Notes under the pieces: model-generated
Databases searched by the model: none
What the model was told of the DNA's origin: nothing
Seen by the model: only the letters and a program-made list of their open reading frames with translations
Source of the DNA: Volutella citrinella
Lineage: Eukaryota; Ascomycota; Sordariomycetes; Hypocreales; Nectriaceae
Direction: 5' to 3'
Length of the DNA: 64,000 nucleotides
Assembly (NCBI GenBank): GCA_034401135.1
Contig: JAWZSP010000003.1
Span: 5,332,001-5,396,000 of the forward strand
In this document: piece by piece, positions 55,116-64,000 of the stretch
Position numbering within the stretch: the stretch's first letter is position 1
How the letters are laid out: each line of letters opens with the position of its first letter
Program-made: the position numbers and the translations under genes

Positions 55116-55673
55116 GATGGAAATAGAGATCTGTAGAAGCAGATCTGTGTGCGCTGAAACATGTATGAGCACGGAGAGTGTTTATATACCGAGGATCACG
55201 GCGAATGTCCAACATGGCAATTCGGCAATGAACCATGAACCCATTCACACCATGCCTAACTCTCAGTCCACGGACCAGGCTGTGTGCCCGTGGGGGAGAA
55301 ATTATGCGGAGTAGATCTGGGGTATGGGGTTAAGATGGGCCGCGTGAAGGGCAACTCGGGGCTGGTTGAGTCATTTCTGGCCGCGAACCGAGGGTCTGGA
55401 ACAGGAGGGTCGAGCCGTTAGCGCGGCTGTGACACCCAGACACACTCCTATAATGAATGCATGGAGAAGTCTTGGCAAGCTGGAGAAACAAAACGATGCG
55501 GGGATACGCAAGCGAACGGGCCTGGGATGAAGCAGAGACATGGCTGTGCTGGATTTAGAGGTCCTGGGTACTCTCAGTGGCGAATTTGAGCATGGCATTC
55601 ATGGTGATGAAGTGTTATGTGTAGTTTATTCTGCTTTATCTGTGGCAACTCCGAGGCATCCATCCCTTCTATT
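55116..55673. other. intergenic region
   Basis: Upstream of the sugar permease and downstream of the CMD-like gene. No gene recognised. A GCGCGGCTGTGAC stretch near 55421 is too short to interpret. Confidence 0.45.
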
Positions 55674-56244
55674 CTACGCAGACTTTTCGAGGAACGGCGA
55701 CACCTCAGCAAGCTCTCTCTTATGCTCTCCCTTCTCAACCATGTCATTAATCGTCTTCTGTGCAACCTTGAAAGCCTCAACCCCAGCTGGCACACCGCAG
55801 TAGATAGTGGCATGAAGAATAGCCTCGCGGACCTCAATCTCGGTAAGACCGTTGTTCAGGGCGCCACGGACGTGGACACCCATCTCTGGCCAGCTCTTGA
55901 GGGCGATCAACATTCCAATGTCTAGATGTCACTATATTAGATCAGTCATCCAGTGAGGAGGCAGATTTACGCACTCAGCAGGCTGCGTTGCTTGCGCTCG
56001 AGACCTGGGCGAGACCAAATATTGCCCCAACACCACCTTGGCAGGACGAGTTAGACGAAGCCACGGGACACGGAGAATGCTAAACTCACTCGGTCACGAG
56101 CTGCTGGCCGGGGTAGGCGAACTCGCTCTTGCCGTTCTCGAGGGCGGCATTGACGTAGGCGTCTCCAACGACCTCACGGCGGTTTTGGAGGCCGAGATCG
56201 AACATCTCCGTATGGAGGTTGTCAAACTTCTTTTCGGTGGACAT
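55674..56244 (-). CDS. carboxymuconolactone-decarboxylase-family protein
   Basis: Three exons (56244-56090, 56036-55975, 55921-55674) give 154 residues, near the usual 120-180 size. The CMD fold shows [21 protein letters not shown] early, the central helix [55 protein letters not shown], with the catalytic region around HATIYCGVP. Family members decarboxylate gamma-carboxymuconolactone in aromatic breakdown or act as alkyl-hydroperoxidase-like proteins; the CxxC of the latter is not present (one Cys in the helix). It is divergent from a lactonase with 395 bases between start codons, so the two may act in one pathway. Confidence 0.85.
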
Positions 56245-56639
56245 TTTGGTAATGATCTCTTGATTTCCCAAAGGATATGCAATGAATGTATTTGAGGCGT
56301 CTTCACATGGATGATCGATCAATGCACGGACATACGGAGTACAGTCGTATCTTTATGCTGCTAAAAGCGTCGTCGATGAACGTGGGTCTTTCTCCTCCAG
56401 CAACTCGGGGTAAAAATGTATGGCGATTTTGAGTGGTTCTGTCGCGTGAGAAATAAGGGGGGGATAACACCCGCCGGCGGGCGATCATTTGGGGTAAATA
56501 TGAGGTCCCTTCTTCTGGAGCTCGGCGTTTACAAAGGTCGCCGGGTCAGGTATTTAGAAATAGATAGCATATCAATGTACTAAGTATTGCATTGCTATCC
56601 TCTTGACTTTGCTCCTGCATCTTGTAGAAAATACTCATC
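56245..56639. promoter_or_regulatory. divergent promoter of CMD-like and MBL-fold genes
   Basis: 395 bases between the two start codons, with a 12-base perfect palindrome at 56470-56481 described separately. No clear TATA box. Such an arrangement allows shared control. Confidence 0.45.
56470..56481. promoter_or_regulatory. perfect palindrome CCCGCCGGCGGG
   Basis: The 12 bases equal their own reverse complement and contain CCG and CGG in inverted orientation, the arrangement bound by many Zn2Cys6 dimers. It lies about 225 bases before the CMD-like start and 160 bases before the MBL gene start. Confidence 0.4.
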
Positions 56640-57614
56640 ATGTCCTTCGTCTCGGTTCACGCCCTCGAGGCCGGATACCTCACTTTACCGGAACGTTTCT
56701 TTGTCACGCCCCTGGAAGATACCTCGGCTCGTACGACGGTCCCCTCATTGTCGTTCTTGATTCAACATACGGACCAGCAGTCGGGCAAGATCACCAGGAT
56801 CGTGTTCGATCTCGGCATCCGACGGAGGCTTGAGGACTATGCCCCGCCCATATTCAAGCATGCCCAAACCCGACAACCTCTTTCTGGAGACCCAGACACA
56901 CTGAGCTCACTCTCTGCTGGTGGCCTGGGGCCTGACGATATCGACATCGTCATGTTCAGTCATCTCCACTGGGATCATGTCGGAACGCCTTCTGACTATC
57001 CCAACTCAACATATGTCATCGGGCCGGGTGCAGCAAAGCTCATCAACGGCAGGCGAGAGTCCACTGCCGGAAGTCATAACCACTTCGAGGAGGGCATGCT
57101 GGACATGAAGAGAACGATAGAGCTACCGTCAACGGGGCTCCCAGCGACTCCTCCGCCACTAGAGGAACAGACAATCCTGACAGCCCAAGCCGAGCGATTG
57201 ACCGGCTACTTCTCTCAGCCCTGGCACCGCAAGGGTCCCTTCGAAGCCGCCATGGATATCTTTGGCGACGGAAGTGTCCACGTCATCTCAGCGCCGGGAC
57301 ACATTGACGGTCACATTAACCTCCTATGCCAACTGGAGAGTGGGAAACACGTCTACCTGGCTGGAGACTCATGTCACGATCGGCGACTCCTGACTGGAGA
57401 GAAGGACGTGGCGACTTGGAACGACGCGGCATACCCGGGGGTAGTCTGCTGTATCCATCAGGATAAGACTCAAGCCGAGAAGACTCTTCGCATTATCAGG
57501 GAGACGATTCGAGATCCTGGAGATATGAAAGATGTCGAAATTGTTTTTGCACACGATGAAGCTTGGGAAAAACAAGCGAAGAGTGAAGGACGGTTCTTTC
57601 CAGGTGCTCTCTGA
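56640..57614 (+). CDS. metallo-beta-lactamase-fold lactonase (AHL-lactonase-like)
   Basis: Intronless 324-residue protein. HxHxDH motif H108-x-H110-x-D112-H113 in FSHLHWDHVG, then further ligand-like regions SAPGHIDGHINLL (His after GxxGH) and VYLAGDSCHDR (Asp in GDSC) and IVFAHDEAWEK near the end. This set is typical of zinc-dependent lactonases such as N-acyl homoserine lactonases and related fungal lactone hydrolases. The FRLESTAGSH-like insert is a fungal variation. It could detoxify or degrade a lactone. The ATG at 56640 is the first in frame. It is divergent from the CMD-like gene and faces the 3-hydroxyisobutyrate-dehydrogenase-like gene. Confidence 0.87.
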   Translation: MSFVSVHALEAGYLTLPERFFVTPLEDTSARTTVPSLSFLIQHTDQQSGKITRIVFDLGIRRRLEDYAPPIFKHAQTRQPLSGDPDTLSSLSAGGLGPDDIDIVMFSHLHWDHVGTPSDYPNSTYVIGPGAAKLINGRRESTAGSHNHFEEGMLDMKRTIELPSTGLPATPPPLEEQTILTAQAERLTGYFSQPWHRKGPFEAAMDIFGDGSVHVISAPGHIDGHINLLCQLESGKHVYLAGDSCHDRRLLTGEKDVATWNDAAYPGVVCCIHQDKTQAEKTLRIIRETIRDPGDMKDVEIVFAHDEAWEKQAKSEGRFFPGAL

Positions 57615-57841
57615 TATGCCCGTAGTAGATGCCCAAGTCAGATTAAAGAATAGATTACAGAGAGCCGTAATTGGCCAATCGCCAGACAGCAGTTCCAACA
57701 AGCATGTTTCCACACTTTCGCCTCAATTTGTGAAAATATCCCATACTGCGTCATCAACATCTTGGCCCTTACAGGCTGATGAACAACACTCACCACGAGG
57801 ATACGAAAATTCATGAGAAACCAAGCCTCTATGTCTACATA

Positions 57842-58916
57842 TCACTCCTTGCTCCCATTAACCTTATTCAAACTTGCCACAGGCAACTCCTGTCCCCCCT
57901 CCTCCGAAAACATCCGGTAAATACTCCTAAAGTCCTTCCCACGACACTTCTCGCTTTGGACGGCACAATCATACATGCTCCTGACCACCGGTGCCAACAT
58001 GCTCTTAGCGCCAAGCTGCTCGCTGAGCTCCATCGACATCTGGAGAACGCCATGGCAGAGTTCCGTGGAGAAGCCGCCCTCGAAGTCAGTGGCCGAGGAC
58101 GCCACAGACGAGACGCCTTTCACTGGGTTCTGTTCACGGCTGTTCCGTGACATTCCCGTGGAGCTGTTGATGACTCCAGCAAGGAGAACGGGATCCAATC
58201 CGTACAACCGACCCATGTTCATTCCCTCACAAACTCCAATCATATTGATGGCGGAGAGGTAGTTGTTGATGAGCTTCGTAGCCAGTCCGGCACCGGAGCC
58301 ACCACAGTGAAAGATGTTTTCCGGGCGGCCCATCTTCTCGAGAATGGGCTTGATGGTATCAAAAACCTCTGGGGTACTGCCCACCATGAAGGTCAGGGTG
58401 CCTCCGTTGGCGCCGCCTTGCCCTCCAGAAACAGGGGCGTCAGCAAACACTCCATGGCCAGACTTTTCCACCGCGGCGGACACTTCCTGCGACGTTTTGA
58501 CGTCAATAGTAGAGCAGTCGATGAAGGTCTTGGTCCCGGAAGAAGCCGTCGAGAGAAGTCCATTCTTTGGGTTTGTGAAGACTTGAAGAACGTGCTCTCC
58601 GCGAGGCAGCATGGTAATGATGACATCCTTGAGACAGATTAGAGTTGGCATGCTCACATTACGCTTTATCACTTACACTGCTCTGAGCCACCTCGATTGG
58701 ACTGTCGCGGATGTGGATCTTGCCCGGCGTTGAGGATATGAATTCATCCAGTCGAGCTTTGTTGATCTCGCAAACGTTGAGCACCGAATCAGCCGGAATC
58801 TTGGCTCTTAGATTCTTGGCCATACCCCATCCCATGATACCGAGCCCAACAAAGCCGAAAGACTCGGGGGTGACGCCATTTGGGCTGCCGTTCCGCGTCT
58901 TGTCTTGAGCTGCCAT
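57842..58916 (-). CDS. 3-hydroxyisobutyrate dehydrogenase-family enzyme
   Basis: Two exons, 58916-58677 and 58627-57842, total 1026 bases, 341 residues. The beta-hydroxyacid dehydrogenase fold shows FGFVGLGIMGWGMAKNL (NAD-binding GxGxxG) near the N-terminus, VIITMLPRGEHV, FIDCSTIDVKTSQEV, the substrate-binding motif DAPVSGGQGGANGGTLTFMVG, and the catalytic Lys in GGSGAGLATKLINNYL. The family oxidises 3-hydroxy acids such as 3-hydroxyisobutyrate or tartronate semialdehyde. All positions I can recognise are complete. Its mitochondrial targeting is unclear. It may supply a later step of the lactone/carbonyl breakdown set (inference). Confidence 0.9.
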
Positions 58917-60295
58917 ATCGAAAGTGAGTGAGCAGAAGGCAATGGATAAGTGTTACAGTAACTGGTCTGATTACTAGACTTCATATATGCCAGCGGACTT
59001 TGTGCATGCTCTCTTGACGGCCTTGATGGCGTTTTCGGCAATAATAGTGGAGAGACCGAGTCGCCTGGTTGGAGTAGAAAGCCCACCCCATTTCTACCCC
59101 AGCATCCACTTGACCAATGCGGAGGAGAAATGATCTCACTGGAGATGATTGCCAGTCCTTCCTCCATGAACAATACGGGATGAGTAAGTAAGCAGGGCAC
59201 TAGTCACATGATGGGGGATCATTCCTTGCATCTTGTGGTCTTTCGCAAGACCAGTCATATAAGGAGCTCTAGTAAGAGCTGGATAATTATTAACAGTCCA
59301 AGCAATTTAGTTATTATTATTATTATTATTTTATATTATCTCGCGCTGAAACCCCCTGCCCCCCGTAAATATTCCCTGTGGCATTGATTGTCGCTGGCAC
59401 ACCTTCCCCCCCTGATCCATGGTGGCTCCTCGTATCAGGATGCTGACGGTGATGATGATGATGCCCTTGCTGCCGAGCAAACCACCCGCTCAGCACCGCC
59501 TCGAAGGCTTTGGAGTTAAGCTTTCCCAGGAAAGCAGTGTCGGCTCCAAGCTCCGGATCATCTTTGATGATATTAATGACTCAGTCAATCTCAAACCGTC
59601 AGCCCGAGAAGACTCAGCGGCACCTTGGGCATGAACGTAGTCGTGGTGGGCATCACTACGAGGAGGCCGCTGCATCCATTCAGAGTGAAAGTCGTGTCCA
59701 ACCTACCCTTGGACAATCGCCAGTACTTCGCTCCACTGAGCCACCTCAGCTCGACCAAAGCAACGCGCAGTTCGGATGGCAAAGTGCATGACTGTTTTGG
59801 TGTTGCCGCAGGTTTGGCCACCAGGCAGTAATGGGCCTCTGCATTTCCGGCAATATTGGTTGAGAAAAATACCGCACCTTGCCGGTTCTATCTGCCTTGG
59901 CTGCCGGTAGACAGGCAACTCATAGGTCTTCGTATTGTATAAGGCAAGACAGCAAGCTCGGTCACAACCAACATCTGCAATGCAGCAGCAAGTTTTTTTT
60001 CTTGAGGGCGAATAGATAACAGACGGCCATCTACCTAGTCGGCTCTAAGCGATCTGCACGGGGCGGACCGGCCTGCCTACGACGACTTGATGCTGACAGG
60101 GGGAACCTTTCGTGTCACCTCTCAGCCAAGGCAAGATACCACGGCGATTATTCTCAATCGTTTGCGGCTGAAGTCAACACTTTCTCCCCTCACCGCCTAC
60201 CACGATTTCTTACTGCATAGGTCACGTGTTCCTTCAAGACGCTTGCGCCTTACCCCTCCCACGCCAGCCAGTGACCCTCCAGCTAAACAAACGCT
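58917..60295. other. intergenic region
   Basis: About 1.4 kb between the dehydrogenase and the repeat copy at 60296. It contains a TTA microsatellite at 59311-59331 and a GATGATG-rich stretch near 59449. No gene recognised. Confidence 0.5.
59311..59331. repeat. TTA trinucleotide microsatellite
   Basis: About seven TTA units in non-coding sequence upstream of the dehydrogenase start. Confidence 0.85.
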
Positions 60296-60544
60296 TCTGG
60301 CGTCTTCATACTTAGCAGCACTGTGACTGTCATGATTGCGGTCTCTTCCAGTGTGAAATAACGTACAGGCAAGACAGAAAGGAAATCGCGGACACCACAT
60401 TCCGCCTTTCCGAGTTTACAGGTATTTATCAAGGAACTAGAGGTGGATCTGTGACTTTGGTGGGCGGAAATTGTAGCCCGATCGTCAAGCCGTCGTCAAG
60501 TGGCCGTCAACTTTCAGCTCGTCGTTTGCGCACCATCTCAATCT
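60296..60544. repeat. dispersed repeat copy B, truncated promoter plus start of an M20-like gene
   Basis: Same orientation as 26878-27165. On the minus strand it begins an ORF whose first dozen codons match the M20 gene (ATG ACA GTC ACA GTG compared with ATG ACA TTC ACT GTG) and then hits TAG, so only the promoter and the first codons survive. It carries three CGTCAA motifs (60483, 60494, 60505). It is the less mutated copy: at transition differences it usually has C:G where copy A has T:A. A non-functional fragment of a former duplicate. Confidence 0.8.
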
Positions 60545-60777
60545 ACCCAATGGAAATCGGGCGATTTTCCCCGCGCACAGCCGCGGGCGGCATTGGACCC
60601 GGCATTTTGGTCTGGGGAGTACCCAAAGCCCCTGGTCACAACTGCGCTGCGTAGGGGCTAACTCTCAACAAACCAAATCCTTGTGGACCCTGGGACGTAC
60701 AAGGGACTTAAGTTATAGTTAAGCTTTCACGGTATCGATATAAAGCAGCCTGAGAGCGACTCTACTAGCTATACTTG

Positions 60778-61693
60778 CTACACAATGGTGTATCCCCCAT
60801 CGACGACCAGCGCATGTCCTTGGATGAATGCGGCCTTGCTCGAGCAGAGGAACAAGATGGAATCCGCTACTTCCTCTGGTTTGCCCATCCTCCTGCTCGG
60901 AGTCTCGAGTACTCTGGTCTGGAGTGACTCAAACAGCTTGTCCGAACTCTTGGTCATGGGCGACTCAATGACTCCGGGACAGACGCTGTTTATCCGGATC
61001 CCGTCACCGGCGTAGTCAACGGCATCTGCCCGGGTCATGTTGATGACGGCAGCCTTGGAGCCACAATAGGCCGCTTGCCACTGTCAGCATCTCACTTCGC
61101 CCTTGGCCACTACGACTTACCAGCTCCAGGTCGCGCAACAATTCCAAGCTGGCTCGCCACGTTGACTATCGAGCCCCTGTGCGATGGATCTTGCCCCATC
61201 GCGCGTTGCTTCAGCATGTGGCGTATCTCGGCCCGGGAACTCAGCCAGCAGCCCTTGTAGTTGACGTCGTTGATCCGGTCAAACTGGGCGACCGAGCTCT
61301 CTGCGGACCTCACTGGTTCTGGTTGGAGAACTCCTGCGCAGTTGACTGCGTAGTCGATGCGCGAAAAAGTATCCACGACTTGCTGCATGAATGCGTCGAC
61401 AAATGCCTCGCTTCTGATGTCTCCCTGGACAGCCAGTACTGCTGCTTCCGGGGACGCAGTATTGATGGCCGACTTAGCGAACTCGAGCCCATTGCTGCTG
61501 ATGTCAGTAATGGCAATCTTTTTGCAGCCAGCCTGCGCGAACGCAATCGCAACAGCGGCTCCGATGCCTGCTCCTCCTGTCAGTAACAGCGAGCAAGGCG
61601 AGGCCACAGCGCTGGGGGGTCGTTCTCACCCGTGCCTCCTGCTCCAGTGATGACAGCGGTCCCGGGGAATGAAGATAAATATGGGTTTGACAT
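60778..61693 (-). CDS. classical short-chain dehydrogenase/reductase
   Basis: Three exons (61693-61630, 61576-61121, 61073-60778) total 816 bases, 271 residues. Landmarks: VITGAG with GAGIGAAVAIAFAQAG across the first join (the usual TGxxxGIG is stretched by a few Gly), NCAG, SIVNVASQLG with the catalytic Ser, AYCGSKAAV with Tyr and Lys, RINSVCPGVIESPM, and a C-terminal GHALVVDGGYT. NAD(P)-dependent oxidation or reduction of an alcohol/ketone. Its start at 61693 gives a normal-length N-terminus. It is the last intact member of the 43-62 kb catabolic run. Confidence 0.88.
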
Positions 61694-61985
61694 TTTGTAC
61701 ACCCGCAATATAGCATGGCAATAGGGGGTTCAAGATGGTTCTGAATGAGCACCTGGTCTTCTCACCTCATCAGAGTGGCTCGTTACCCCGCTTCTTGATG
61801 TGCATTTATTAATTTAGACTTCGTCATGTCTTATCGGTCGGTCCCTGAAGTAGGATGTCTTGGATCTGTCCAGTAGGGGCGGGGCAGTCGGCTTACTAGG
61901 TAGCGGCAGGGAGCGTAAGATAGACAATGGAGGGTGTCGGTTCCGAGTTGGGATCCGAGATATATCTCCAAATAAAATGCCAGAT

Positions 61986-62315
61986 CCGCCTTTGTATAAA
62001 TTCGAGAACATCCTAGCAAATGGTCGAGTCAAAGTTCTCCAAGCCCTGGCACAGCATGCCATCAAGGTCGGCTTCGATAGGGTTGAGCTGCTCGGAGCCG
62101 ATGGAGACCCAATTGACGAGATTACATACGCAACTAGCAAACAAATTTGGCCCTTGGAGTAGCTTCTATGGCGTGAAGATAACGGTGCCACTTGGAGCAA
62201 TTCTCTTATATCATCATTAGCCTCAAGGAGCTCAATATCGCCTATCTGCACATCATCGAGTCTTGGGTCAACAACTGGAACAACGTGGGGGCAGCAGAGT
62301 GTCGAGAGGATCTAG
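61986..62315 (+). pseudogene. Old Yellow Enzyme relic
   Basis: About 330 bases retain traces of the family: QALAQHAIKVGFDRVELLGADGDPID resembles the AxxAGFDGVEIHGANGYLxD region, then, in a different frame, FYGVKITVPLG and LKELNIAYLHIIES resemble the later PW..G and LKxLNLAYLHVxE segments. Frames shift, stop codons intervene, and the glycine-Asn-Gly core has changed to GADGD. Neither end of the gene is recognisable. An older decayed copy, not a gene. The intact family member is at 43.2-44.4 kb. Confidence 0.6.
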
Positions 62316-62600
62316 GGTAAGCACTCGCACCCCCGGAATTGATCGGATCAGTCGCTAATTTTCCGCGGAACTTTTATGGAGCCATCTCCAGATCCGGGGA
62401 AGAAACGTCTCATGCCACCAACTAACCTCGGGTTGTAGCCGAACCAAACCCCACAACATCCAACTGGACTGAGTGGGGCAATTTTCCGGGGCATGTGATG
62501 TGTTGTGCCACCACTACATGTTTCCAGCTACAATTTTCCGCGGCGAAATGCCCTCACCTGCGATGCCGTCAGCGACGTCTCATCACTTCCTCCAACCACC

Positions 62601-64000
62601 ATGTCCCGCTCAGTCCCATACACGAGGCGAGCCTGCGACGCCTGTAAACTTCGCAAAGTCAAGGTGCGTCCTTCGAGTTTCCCCACACGAAAGCCCAAGG
62701 CCTGCCGCAGCCGCTGATCCCCCTGTAATAGTGCGACGGAGCAACGCCCACTTGCGCCAACTGTCGCACCTCCAGCATCTCGTGCACCTACAACATTGTT
62801 GCGAGAAAGCGAGGCCCCAAGGTCACGAAGCGGAATGGAGTCTCCGAGGCCACCAATAGCGTTTCCCCGGCCTCCAATGCCGGCACTGACGTTACGAGTC
62901 CAGCGGCGCCAAGCCCCTGCGTGTCCATCTCACGCCCCGATCGCGTGGCCGGCCTCGACACGGAGCAGGCGCTGCGACTGCGGTATGAGCTGATAGAGGC
63001 CATCCATGAAAAGCTGGGAATCCAGGGGAGCGTCCTGCCAGTGTTCAGCGAGGCTCTTGACGAACACTTCCACTTCGCCTTTGGTGCCGTGCCTATGGTC
63101 CATGAGCGTTCCATCAGGGCAGCGGCCGCTTTCATCTTTCCCGATAATGACAACCCCCAGCTGGACCATGTCGGTCATGACCCATGGGCCGCAGCCGTCT
63201 CTGATGGCACCAAGGTGGAAAAGGTTGCCGCCCTGAGAGCACTCACCTTGCTCACAGCCGTGTGCTCCATGATAGGATTCGCCTACGGGGAAAAGGGACC
63301 CTGCCAGAGAATCAGCCGCGTCGCCGACGCCGTCTTCAACACTTCACGGCTGGCTCTGCGGCTTTTCGAAGACTACGACCTAGAGTACCCTTGCGCTGAT
63401 TCTCTCGCGATCAGGGCCTTCCACTCCGCATCCCACCAGCACGCAACCGGCACCCTTGGAGTGTGTCGCAACATGCTGGGACAGGCATGCCTGCTCGCCC
63501 AGGAGATGCGTGTCTATGACGAGTCCTCTTTCGAAGGATTGTCCGTTCTAGAAGCCCAGAAGCGGAGAAATGCATTCTGGCACCTCTACACCTGTGACAT
63601 GACTGCCGCGTCGCTCCAGTCACGACCCATGGCCTTGTCCGAGTCACTGTTCCTCCACCCAATGACGGTGCAGCCCATCGACACAGAGCCGCTCTTCATG
63701 TTGGATGTAGATAACATCTATCATGCGCCGCCATTTGAAAAGAGGATACTGACCACCTACAACCTGTCTCATCGCGCGCGAGAAGCCGCTGGCAAGTTGA
63801 TCCGCGAACTGCGCATCCACCATCGTCGTTTCAAAAGCAACCCGGCTCAGTTGACCGACAGACAGCAGCAAGTTGTGCAAGAAGAACTGGCCAATATGTC
63901 GGATACATATGTCAACTTTGCCTGCGTCCTCGATGACATGCCACCGTGGCTCGTCTCACTAGACACCGACCCGCCGGCCCCGGACCCAGTCACCGCTTAC
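62601..64000 (+). CDS. Zn2Cys6 transcription factor, 3' end outside window
   Basis: Exon 1 (62601-62663) and exon 2 (from 62732) form the zinc cluster C-X2-C-X6-C-X6-C-X2-C-X6-C (ACDACKLRKVK across the join, then CDGATPTCANC and C), followed by a basic KRGPKVTKR. The downstream domain starts like AmyR/XlnR-type regulators (LRYELIEAIHEKLG...) and includes RNAFWHLYTCDMTA-like MHR sequence. The reading frame is open to the window edge. It is probably nuclear. Its targets are unknown; the nearest gene is the SDR upstream, divergent from it. Start at 62601 has a CACCATGT context. Confidence 0.82.

Noticed and set aside
43234..61693. Polyketide or non-ribosomal peptide cluster
   Set aside because: No synthase, terpene cyclase or prenyltransferase core enzyme is present, so a biosynthetic cluster call is unsupported.
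1..64000. CRISPR arrays, rRNA, tRNA and complete transposons
   Set aside because: No spaced direct repeats, ribosomal sequence, recognisable tRNA signatures, transposase or long terminal repeats were found by eye. A dedicated scan could still find a tRNA or a small element.

Overview
The window looks like nuclear DNA of a filamentous ascomycete, most likely in the Pezizomycotina. The evidence is short GT-AG introns (about 45-75 bases) with CTGAC/CTAAC-like branch sites, many Zn2Cys6 regulators with the fungal-specific transcription-factor domain, a secreted GH12 glucanase, several MFS permeases, and copies of duplicated DNA carrying C:G to T:A changes that resemble repeat-induced point mutation (RIP). 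I could not assign a species. All exon joins were worked out by eye from splice sites and reading frame.

Layout. 0-10 kb: a Zn2Cys6 regulator cut by the window edge, an NAD-dependent epimerase, an MFS sugar permease, a bZIP/DUF3425 regulator, an SDR with a decayed fragment of a near relative 2 kb upstream, and a small secreted cysteine protein. 10-21 kb: a GH12 glucanase, a cysteine-synthase-like enzyme fused to rhodanese, a 14-TM drug/H+ antiporter, a diaminopropionate ammonia-lyase fused to an M20 deacylase, and a regulator with homeobox and C2H2 fingers. 21-27 kb: an ACS-family permease, a Zn2Cys6 regulator and an M20D amidohydrolase, whose promoters share clustered CGTCAA motifs.

27-36 kb: a run of broken genes (IlvD/EDD dehydratase, amidohydrolase-type lactonase, YMR226C-like SDR, HpcH/HpaI aldolase, 5'-truncated regulator) that together look like a dead sugar-acid degradation cluster. 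36-42 kb: an intact MpaB-like oxygenase and an NTF2-like protein among relics of a thioesterase, a zinc alcohol dehydrogenase and an aldehyde dehydrogenase.

43-62 kb: mostly intact catabolic genes. These are an Old Yellow Enzyme, an unknown protein sharing a 68-base divergent promoter with it, two metallo-beta-lactamase-fold hydrolases, two zinc alcohol dehydrogenases, a C2H2/fungal-TF regulator, a sugar-type MFS permease, a carboxymuconolactone-decarboxylase-like protein, a 3-hydroxyisobutyrate-dehydrogenase-like enzyme and an SDR. Their mix suggests uptake and breakdown or detoxification of a lactone or carbonyl compound (inference). 60.3-60.5 kb holds a truncated duplicate of the 27-kb M20 promoter, 62 kb a relic of an Old Yellow Enzyme, and the window ends inside another Zn2Cys6 regulator. 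No rRNA, tRNA, CRISPR or complete transposon was recognised.
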